Assembly (NCBI RefSeq): GCF_020184175.1
Contig: NC_065532.1
Span: 46,830,287 to 46,894,286 of the forward strand
DNA: 64,000 nucleotides
Direction of reading: 5' to 3'
Origin: Aphis gossypii
Taxonomy: Eukaryota; Arthropoda; Insecta; Hemiptera; Aphididae
Part shown: piece by piece, positions 55,522 through 64,000 of the stretch
Position numbering within the stretch: position 1 is the stretch's first letter
Layout of the letters: every line of letters begins with the position of its first letter
Translations under genes and position numbers: made by a program
The notes under the pieces: model-generated
What the model saw: the letters and a program-made list of their open reading frames with translations, nothing else
What the model was told of the DNA's origin: nothing
Database searches by the model: none

Positions 55522-58500
55522 TATCGATACAAAATATAATATCCACTGTGGTGTTTTTAAATGAAAGGTTCTTGATCAACTGAAATTAAAGAATAAAAAT
55601 TACTAAATTAATATAAAATTCAATTACTACTTACAAAATGTTAAGTTTATTTAAGCTAATATCAAAGTGATAATATTATACCAACAACTGAATTATAATG
55701 ATCATATTCCAAGACCGCATACTTGGTATTATGTTATGTATGTTTAATTATTATATTTAAGATTGTTAGTTTAATAATTTTTAAGTCGAACAATAAAAAA
55801 ATAAATGTTAATACATACATAATACATATACACTAATTATTATTGTATTCATGTACATAAATATTAAATTATTGAATTTAACAAAAACCGTATGACATCT
55901 AAATTATTTTACATTGATATGATGCAAACATTTATATTATAATTTATATTCAACAATTAATATTGAAAAACCTATGTAGGTAGATTCAATATAGAGGGAT
56001 TTATTTTGAAGAAACTTTTTTATTACAGGGACTTAAGATATGCAATTATTTGAGATTGATTTATACTAAATTGTTTGGTTGCAATATGTACGAAAACAAA
56101 TTAATACTTTAAAGATATGATTTAATAGTGAAGTTCTACATTTACCATTGAAAAATACTTTTAGATTTTATAAAAAAAAGTCCCCTTCCATCATACAAAT
56201 ATATTTAACAAACCTTTGGTGTTACTACAAAATACTGATTTTTCCTATCTTCAAATAACTCCATAAACAGTTCCATCAATTTCCTTTCATAGACTTTATC
56301 CATGCCCTACAAAATAATATTGTATGTCAACAAACAGTTATCTAATATCTAATATTTTCATAAACATTTCATTTTAATAGCCAACAAACTTGATTAATTT
56401 CATCAACAATTCTAAATGGAAAATGTGTGACTTCTTGGAGGCTCAACAAAAATAACGCTGTTGTCAATGCACGTTCACCACCACTTTGACTTTTGGCATC
56501 TAATAGCCTCAACGAAGGAAGATCATTTCGAAACTGCACCTTTATCAATAGCCCATATGCTTGAAAATCATACTATAAACCATATTTTGAATTTAATCCA
56601 TAAATTAAAATCATTGCCAATAAATAGTGGTTACTGGTTACAGAATATTTACCCTCGTTACGCCAATGTCCAATTCAATTATGCCCTTACAACCAAACGA
56701 TGTGAGGAACTTCTGAAAATTAACACTCAACAAATATGTAAGTTCTTGTATTTTTGGAAACCATTCAGTGTATAATTTGTCAATTTCATATGCTTTAGTT
56801 TCAGCACTCAGGTTTAAGGTTTCCAATTTCTTTTCTAAATTTTTTATTTTTATTTTGCGTTCCTTGTATTCTTTTATTAACTATAATAATATTAACAGAA
56901 AATATAATTAGTATAATATATTTATTATTGTTATAAATTTCTATTTTAACAGAAATTTAACATTTGTTCTTAATTTACTTGAGGGGCATTTGGATCAATG
57001 TTCAGACAGTTAAGTTTGGCTTTTTTCTCAACAATTAATACATCTAAGTCTTCAATATCACTTTCTTCTATCGCATCAAATTTGTCCTTCATGGGTTGAA
57101 ATAAAGTTTTATCGTAAGGAGACAATCCTTTAGACCAATGTACAGCTACATCATGAATTTTCTTGAATTTTGAGTCCAGACTTTGTATGTATTTCAGGTA
57201 TTCATTGAAATTGTTCTAAGAATAGAGATACAAGTCATAAAATGTTCAATAAATTAAACAAACAATTTAAATTCACAAATATCCATACCAAGCTAGTTGC
57301 ATAGAGTTGTTTTAATTGCTTCAAAACTTTGTTTTCTTCTTCCATATCAATGTAACAATAGCTAACAACAAAGGTTGAAGCAATCAGGTATTTTAAACTT
57401 GTTGAATAACTGTCCAGCATATCAATAACTCCATTCATTGAATCAAAATATTTACTGATTAATTGCTAACAATACAAAACGAATAAATAAACTGATGAAT
57501 GATCAATATTTATTATTTAATAGCAAATATAATAAACAAACCGAATTTTGATCCGATAATTTGATCAATCTTTCTTTTTCAGTTTTAAGTTCACTTTTTT
57601 TGAACTCTATATCTTTTATCATTTTATCAAGAGCTTTTTGTCTATTTTGAAATTTCAAAAAACTTCCTTGTATTTCTTTTTTTCTAGCAATAAAAGGTTG
57701 ACGACTGTCTTCAGCAATTCTGAGCTGATTATTAAATTCAATTTGTTGTTGTTCAAAATGTTCACAATTTACTCTAGCTTCTTCTTTCCTAAAAAAAACC
57801 GTAATAAAAAAATTTTGTTGATACAAATTAATTTATTTAAAAAATATCATGATAAATGTGAGAATATAATTTAAAATATTAATAATTAAGTTATGGAATT
57901 GTATTTATATTTTATATGCATTTTTCTATTGATTAATTAAAAAAGTAGCTAGGAAAGATTTGAACAAATTTGAATCTGAGGATAATGAGTTAATGAATAT
58001 AATTTGATTATATGTATTAGTATAACAATTTTATATTTTTGATTGTCAAGCATATTTTGATATTTTTCAAAAAAAATAATGCATGTATTAAAAATAAGAA
58101 TAGTATTAAAATTATATTATCATCTAACCAATGGTATCCATAATGAGTCTATTTACTAAATAATTCATCTCTGTTTTTATAATGTCCATACAGTGATACT
58201 AAATTTAAAATAAAGCTATATAAATCTAGAATATTTATAATAGATAAAAATATTTCAAAATAATTAGCAAATTTTATACTTTAGGTGGGGTTTTATGTCT
58301 CAACTTAAAAAATTGAAATGAGAACCTATACTCTTTTGAAAATCCTAATGTAAAACATTTTTATAAGAGTATTTGGATACTTAAATATCAATATTTGGAC
58401 AAGTAATTTATGAGATATAAGTATTTAATGTTATGATGAGAGAAGTGGAGTGGTATGGGGTACCACACAAAATATTGATCTATTACTCTGCTCACCTAAA

Positions 58501-61500
58501 CTTTCAATAAACCAAACATAATATACCACATAAATAATGCAATAAGTCACATGAGTAATTTCTGAAGTTACAAAAAACAAAATTATAAAAAACATAAAAA
58601 AAAAATGAAAAATGAAAAATACAAATTAGTTATTTAGATTCATGTTAGATATATTGACATTTTATCATTTCATTTCTATTTTTCTTAGTAATATATTATG
58701 CCAACGAAAAAATCATCCAAGACATTTCAAAAATAAATGAAATGTCAGTAATTTTAGATTACCAATTATCATAAGAATTATAAAATTATAATAACAATTT
58801 ACCTAATATTCAGTGATTTAATCAAATTTGAGTCAACAGAAAACAGCAAAAATTGTGCCTCATTTGATATTTGTGATTGTCGTGTGATTTTTTCTCCTGT
58901 ATAGTTTGAAGTTTTTATATGGACTTGATCATTACCTAAAAATAAAATAAAAATACAATTAATAATGATAAATATCTCGATTTCAATTGTATTGTATTAC
59001 CTGCAAAAAAGAACCCAATATTACTGGGTAAACTCTGTAGATTATTAATAACTTCCTTTGAACCAATAGGTATATTTTGCATATCATAATTTCTAGCTAG
59101 ATATCTCCTTATAACAGTTGGAGCTTGTATCATATCTAGTGCATATGTATGGAAACCAAATTGTCTATTTCAAACATAAAAATAAACTAAGTTTGTATAT
59201 AAATAAATCATAAGATCAAAAAGTTTGTTTTAAAGATATTACTTAATATAATAAACTATAATAAAATTCATATACCAAAAAGGGAAACCACTAATTTTTT
59301 AACATTTTATATTCTTAAGTGAAGTTATTAAATTACATATTCTAAAGTAGTTTAAATAAATTATTTAATAATTAATACATAAATTTATAGCATTAGTAAC
59401 ACTATTAACATTAATATTAATCATTTATTTATTAGTATTAATGTTTCATTTACAACTATTATTATTTTGATAGGGTATTTTGATAGCTTACCTTAAATTA
59501 TTTATATCATAATTTGGTGTCTCATTAATTTTAATATTGGCAGGAGGAGCTGAGATTGAATTTATTTTTTGCCAACGTTCTTGTTTAACTATTTTATTAA
59601 ATGTAGTCAAATCTTCAGCATACTCAAAAACAAATGCAATCATATCACGATAATTAATTATGTTTTCTATGTACTTGGCATTTTTTTGGTCATATACTTC
59701 AATCTATAATTATTATTAATTATATAAATATATAATTAAAAACTAAATAAATAATTAATACTAAATAGTTTTTTGTTAATTTAAAATACCTGAGTGAATA
59801 ATGGTTCAAATACTTGTCCATTAAAAATTGTTGTCTTGTCACAGTTTCTTAGCCATTTTATAGCTTTCCACATTTCAGGAAACTTTCTCTGTAGTAATTG
59901 ATTTTTGCCATCCTCTTTTCTTTTTTCACGTTCAAGTTCTTGATCAATAGCTTAATACAAAATATAAATAGTTCAATAAAAATTAAATAAATATTTAAAC
60001 ACAGTAAATATTATGTGAAACTTTAAACTAAATTAACATACTATTTTATTTAAATAACATAAAAATACTAACCATACATTTTTTCAGTTAGACCTCTTAA
60101 TTTATTTTTAACACTCTCTAAGTTACTCCTTACAGGGCAAATATTTGAATCAATGGTTTTGATATTATCATTAATTTTGGCAAGTTCCAATTTACACTCT
60201 AAATAAAATATAATTACTCATTTCAGTATCAAAATACATAGAATGAATGATAAAATATCCAAGTTTTTAATTTTACCTTCAACATTTAATGTTTCATTTT
60301 TTATACTCTGCAACTTCTCTTCCATAGATGATATGGACTCTAAAAGATCTTCAATTTTTATTGAACTTTTTTTAACAGTTTTTTTTAATGTATTTATATC
60401 AGATACATGACATTCAGCAGCTCCAACTTGATTATTAAGTTTATCCATTATCTTACTTACTATATTTGCCTAAAAAACATACATTTTCTTAAATGATCCA
60501 GAATGTTATTTAGTTAGGTTTAGTTAATTACATTCTGAAGAACCACATTTTTCAAATTATTTTCCCCTAATTTTTTTTTTTTAATTTTTTCTCTGTGTTG
60601 ATTGATAAGACTCAAGGCAGCATTATTATGTTTTTTTGATTCTTCAAATTGTTTTTTTTCCTATGAACAAAAAAGTATAAGCATAAATATTGCATAAAAG
60701 TTTTTCTCTTTTAACAGTATTGTAACATATGATTCAAAATAATAATATAATGATAGATATTTAATTTTTAATATATTAGGTATACAATTTTATATTTTTT
60801 AGCTTAGTGTTGAATCTACACACTTTAACACTTAGAAAATCATGGCCAAGGCCTCTATTTCATCTAAAATTTACACAAGTATTCCAAAAGAAGATTAATA
60901 AACTATGTCATTAATAATATTCAATAGTGACGACAAATATAAAGTTGTAATTATTATCATGCAATTTTGAATAGTTTATTTATAGTTAAAATATTTTATT
61001 TAAAAAATGAAAATCTCACTAAATGGGCAATATACCCCAACATGAATGCAGTTTTATGTAATAAAAACAATATATACATACACTAGAAATTTGTTTCCAG
61101 GCCAATATATATAAGGACCAACATCTCTTCTGTAACACAACCAATAATTGTTCTTCTAATGACTTTTTTTCTGTGAATGTACTGACAATTGTTTCTAGTC
61201 TAAAAATGAAAAAAATTAAAATAATATTTATAACATAGGCAATTGAGTTTAAAGGTTTACTACTTTCAAACCCTTAAAAAATATATATATATAAGCTTAC
61301 TTTAGATTTACCGCAACCTCTAATCTAATATTATCTTGTAATCTCTTTTTATCGCCATCATGTGAAGTTATACTATCAGCAAGAGTTTTTAATTTTTCAA
61401 AATTGTCCAATAAGTCTTTATTTTCTACATTAATGTAATAAAAGAACTAAATAAAAATCCATTGATCAAACATTAAAACTTGTTAAATGCTTACCAATAC

Positions 61501-61852
61501 TTTGTAATGCATTTACTAATAAACCTTTGGAATCTAATTTTGAAAAATCTTCTAATCTGTCTTGTGGTAAAAACTGACATAAGTTATGCACTTTAATGTT
61601 AAAGCTTTCTACGACATCATTATACTAAAAAAAAAATTGTTTTTATGTAATTATTCATCAACATAATACAATTATACAATATTTTAAAATATTTACTTTT
61701 TTTTTTGAGACTAAGATACTGTTGACATAATAGTGACAAGTATCATTGCTGGCAAATATTGTCCTTCTCAAATTCATATTTTGATTTGATCTCTTATAAA
61801 GTTCTATAGAAATATCTGCTACAGATTTACCTAGTTTTACAAATTGACTGAC
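55517..61852 (-). CDS. Smc5: Smc5, structural maintenance of chromosomes 5, 18 exons seen, 5' end beyond the window
   Basis: Smc5 is the ATPase arm of the SMC5/6 complex, which acts in recombinational repair and replication-fork stability in the nucleus. Minus-strand exons: 61852-61697, 61624-61495, 61424-61301, 61199-61082, 60660-60532, 60469-60277, 60198-60073, 59950-59790, 59703-59492, 59164-59001, 58935-58803, 57788-57542, 57465-57289, 57215-56979, 56880-56653, 56572-56390, 56306-56214, 55579-55517. Phases join into 957 residues ending in TAA. Visible landmarks are the N-terminal-domain motif NLCQFLPQDR (exon 2 of those seen), an N-terminal coiled coil rich in E/K, a hinge around residues 370-505 (WLRN, KYIEN, then QFGFHTYALDMIQAP), a second coiled coil, the ABC signature SQSGGER (residues 873-879), and Walker B with D-loop FRIVDEINQGMD across the last long exons. 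The Walker A exon (GxxGxGKS) is missing, so about 80-120 N-terminal residues lie past position 64000. Runs of 10 and 12 A occur in coding exons. Confidence 0.95.
57789..58802 (-). other. Longest complete Smc5 intron (about 1.0 kb)
   Basis: It lies between the hinge-proximal exon (58935-58803) and the second coiled-coil exon (57788-57542). It is very AT-rich, and I find one CpG in 57841-58800. No gene or structured element is visible. Confidence 0.7.
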
Positions 61853-62286
61853 CTACAAGTAGTTAAGTCATAATATAATAGTTAAATACAATTACATAAC
61901 CCAAAATTAAAATGTATGTTTTAATTATTACCTTTGTTATTATTTTCTTCTTTGATAAAATTATAGTTTATTTTTTTACATATTTATGATTTTAAGGACA
62001 TACTTTAAAATTTAAGATGGAAATAATATACATTAATACTTAAATATGGTACTTGCATGATATCTCGACTACCTTAGGCGCACAACTTTGTTATTTCAAC
62101 TACCCAAATATTTCCAAGACTACCAATTATATAATCAACCGTGTTAATTTGACTACTGCAATTTTTTAAATAATAAAAATAATTAATAATATTTTGAGGA
62201 GGAAAGCAGGTTTTAATATTCATTAAAATTCTATTAAACGGCGAATCGTTTTCAAGGAAACAAATTCAGTCAGGTATAATCTAGAT

Positions 62287-62495
62287 CAGGGATCTCCAAA
62301 CTACGGCCCTCGAACACATTTTAACCGGCCCGCAGCTCTCATAGGATAATAAATATACAAGATGATATATCTAACATTTAAAAATTAAAAATGTATGTGT
62401 TAATGTAGTATAATAGTATGTGTATAAACTTTTGGCCCGCTAAGAGATGATGATATTTTTTGTGGCCCTTGAATAAAAAAGTTTGGAGACCCCTG
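62287..62495. mobile_element. hAT-type MITE 1 inside the Merlin remnant (209 bp)
   Basis: The terminal inverted repeats CAGGGATCTCCAAACT and (right end, inverted) CAGGGGTCTCCAAACT differ at one position, and both continue into GGCCC-rich subterminal sequence. An exact 8-bp target duplication, ATCTAGAT, lies at 62279-62286 and 62496-62503. There is no coding capacity. The ends resemble the Charlie-like group of hAT elements; finer classification is uncertain. Confidence 0.93.
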
Positions 62496-62503
62496 ATCTA
62501 GAT

Positions 62504-62687
62504 CAGTGGTCTTCAACTTTTTTAGACTCTCGACCCACTTTTTAAGCCTACATTTTTTGCAACCCACGTAAGATTTGTAATTATTTTTTAACCTTATATA
62601 AATTTAATTTTTATTTTAAAAAGAAGACTTATCGCGACATAATTTTAAAGTATACGTGACCCATCAGTTGAAGCTTGAAGACCACTG
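62504..62687. mobile_element. hAT-type MITE 2, directly adjoining MITE 1 (184 bp)
   Basis: The left end CAGTGGTCTTCAA is matched by its inverted copy TTGAAGACCACTG at the right end, and GACCCAC/GTGACCC lies subterminally on each side. The left flank is the shared ATCTAGAT (62496-62503); the right flank is ATCTAGAA (62688-62695), a 7 of 8 match. It has no coding capacity. Its ends differ from MITE 1, so it belongs to another family that used the same target. Confidence 0.9.
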
Positions 62688-64000
62688 ATCTAGAATCTAG
62701 ATGATAGCGATCTGTTCCCCTATGTTTTTTGTTTTGCCACTTCACTGATCCCCAAAGATGTTCAATCGTTTAGGTTTGTACTCCTGTGGTAAGGTCTACA
62801 AAATTATAAGTAAGATTGACAGTATAGTGATTGAAGCCGAATGATTTTAATAATTCAGAGTTATATGCACGCCAACAATCTGAAGAAATCATGGTACCTT
62901 CCTGAATGCTGTTCTTGATCGCCATAAGTAGAGTTCCTGTTTTTCTGTTTGATACTTTTCTTAAAAATGACTCTTTTGTTTTATGACAAATTTCTTTATG
63001 TATCCATTGTCCAGAAAGTACTTTCCTAACATGATTTTTTCTTTTTGAAAATAAATTTTCATCGATCTCTACAATTTTCCACGGTTCATCTATTTTCTTT
63101 GTGGTTTATTTTCAATAGCCATTTCACATACTTCACATAAGTGATTATTCCAATTTATTCCAGTCAATAACTGTATTTACCCTTAAATTTAATTCTTGTT
63201 CACACCACTTAATACTAGTCATTTCATTTGACCAGCAATGTATAAATCACATGGCAGTTGTAAATGGTATTCGTGATTTCGCAAACTAATTACTATTAGG
63301 TATATTTATCTTTTTTTGGCATTTTTTAAAATTATATTTCAAAAAAATTTCTTTTTTAAAATAGTTAAAATAAAAATACTTTGAACACTCCACGTTTTTA
63401 GAGAAAATTAACAGCTTCTTTCTCTAACGATGGTAAATTAAAAAAATTCATATTGACTAGACATAGCGCTAATATGGACAATAGGACGACTGTCAAATGA
63501 CTGACAAAATAAATACAAACATAAAATGGTTAAAGTAAACTAATTGGTTTATAGTAAATTGTAGATCGAAAACAAAATTAAAATGTACATTACAATGATA
63601 TAGATTACAATACGGGAATATACATATTTTATAAATAATAAATTCCTATATAAAGGTAGTTGAGATAACCCAGATAATTCAAACAGGTAGTCTTGGAATA
63701 TTTGGGTAGTCGAGATGATACAGAAATACCATAAACATTTTTCTTAAGCCAGTTAAAAATGTTTTGATTGAATTGTGATTATGATACATATTGAAAGACC
63801 ATGTATTATATAGTGCAAAATTTATAAAAATTATATCTACTAATTTGTTATGGATAATTTTATTACAAATATAAATATATACTTTAAATATACATTTGAA
63901 AGTTGAATAGTGCATAAGTCTACGCTCTAGTGAATATGAAAAACGGATTTACACATTAATCCATATTAAAATGAATCAATATTTTGATATGAATATCATG

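Larger units (their letters stand above)
62226..63246 (-). pseudogene. DDE transposase remnant, IS1595/ISXO2 (Merlin) family
   Basis: Translated on the minus strand, the fragment shows NTVIDW, then PWKIVEIDENLF with the first catalytic Asp (codon 63063-63061), QWIHKEI, GTMISSDCWRAY with the second Asp (codon 62880-62878), HYTVNLTYNFVDLTTGVQT, and TIEHLWGSVKW with the acidic third residue Glu (codon 62763-62761). This order and spacing match the ISXO2-like transposase domain. It is dead. There are frame changes near 63090-63160, a stop codon at 62772-62770 where the family usually has Asn, and a break by two MITEs at 62287-62687. A possible C-terminal tail (YLTEFV) continues left of them at about 62226-62278. 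Confidence 0.85.
62064..63714 (-). mobile_element. Degraded Merlin-type (IS1595/ISXO2-like) DNA transposon, about 1.65 kb including nested MITEs
   Basis: The ends are inverted copies of CTCGACTACC. A longer inverted segment, ACTACCCAAATATT(T)CCAAGACTACC, lies at 62098-62124 on the left and 63686-63711 on the right. The ACTACC motif recurs about three times within 65 bp of each end. The outer flanks carry a short imperfect direct repeat, ATGATAT (62057-62063) and ATGATAC (63715-63721), which could be the target duplication. The interior carries a transposase remnant on the minus strand. Removing the two MITEs (209 and 184 bp, plus their 8-bp duplications) leaves roughly 1.24 kb, a normal size for a Merlin element. 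The exact outer ends are inferred. Confidence 0.75.
61853..64000. other. 5' part of the Smc5 locus with a transposon cluster; no Smc5 exon recognised
   Basis: The exon at 61852 starts in phase 0 after an acceptor (CTTGTAG), so an upstream exon is required. No frame between here and 64000 encodes the expected Walker A segment. The stretch is therefore probably intron, occupied mainly by the Merlin-type element at 62064-63714 and its MITE insertions. The last 285 bases (63715-64000) show nothing recognisable. Confidence 0.65.

Noticed and set aside
61932..61990. Possible upstream Smc5 exon ending in a good donor (AAAG then GTAATAAT)
   Set aside because: Its translation is Asn/Lys-rich and lacks the Walker A motif or any Smc5 N-terminal similarity.
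1..64000. tRNA, rRNA, CRISPR arrays, viral or bacterial genes
   Set aside because: No paired A/B boxes with a cloverleaf, regular spacer array or prokaryote-style gene cluster was seen. Small structured RNAs could still be missed by eye.

Overview
This is eukaryotic, insect-like genomic DNA: intron-rich genes with GT-AG junctions, AT-rich introns, and an insect-type castor gene. The AT-rich sequence dotted with TAGGTA/CCTATATAT-like words, together with a CpG-rich and a CpG-depleted compartment, fits a hemipteran and most likely an aphid. The species is inferred from general sequence character, not from a database match.

Layout. (1) Positions 1-12030 are non-coding as far as I can see: 5' flank or a 5' intron of the next gene. 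(2) Positions 12031-52323 (+) carry the zinc-finger transcription factor castor (the insect CASZ1 orthologue) in 18 exons. Frame and splice phase are continuous from the first exon seen to the stop, giving 1349 residues plus a split first codon. The start codon is not recognised. Introns 1 and 2 are about 9.0 and 18.6 kb; intron 1 holds a hAT-type MITE. (3) Positions 45378-46418 (-) hold a two-exon sperm-tail PG-rich-repeat gene (ODF3/Shippo-like, 244 aa) nested antisense inside castor intron 13. (4) Positions 52324-55516 are the castor 3' UTR and a tail-to-tail intergenic gap. (5) Positions 55517-61852 (-) hold 18 exons of Smc5 (957 residues, from just after the N-terminal Walker A region to the stop); the 5' exons lie beyond the window. 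(6) Positions 62064-63714, within the 5' part of the Smc5 locus, hold a degraded DDE transposon of the IS1595/ISXO2 (eukaryotic Merlin) type. Its transposase remnant is split by two hAT MITEs sitting back to back at one palindromic target site.

How the pieces relate. Castor (neural and temporal-identity transcription factor), the ODF3-like gene (axoneme/sperm tail) and Smc5 (SMC5/6 DNA-repair complex) have unrelated roles. The relation is one of chromosome architecture: a nested antisense gene, and a convergent pair. The clearest large-scale signal is an abrupt change in CpG content near 54.77 kb. The castor side is CpG-rich even in introns; the Smc5 side is strongly CpG-depleted (one CpG in 57841-58800 by my count). 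I read this as unmethylated developmental gene versus germline-methylated housekeeping gene body. I saw no tRNA, rRNA, CRISPR or bacterial feature and no obviously novel multi-gene system. The most unusual local structures are the stacked MITE insertions in the Merlin remnant and a 12-bp tandem repeat in castor that encodes three successive SUMO-consensus motifs.
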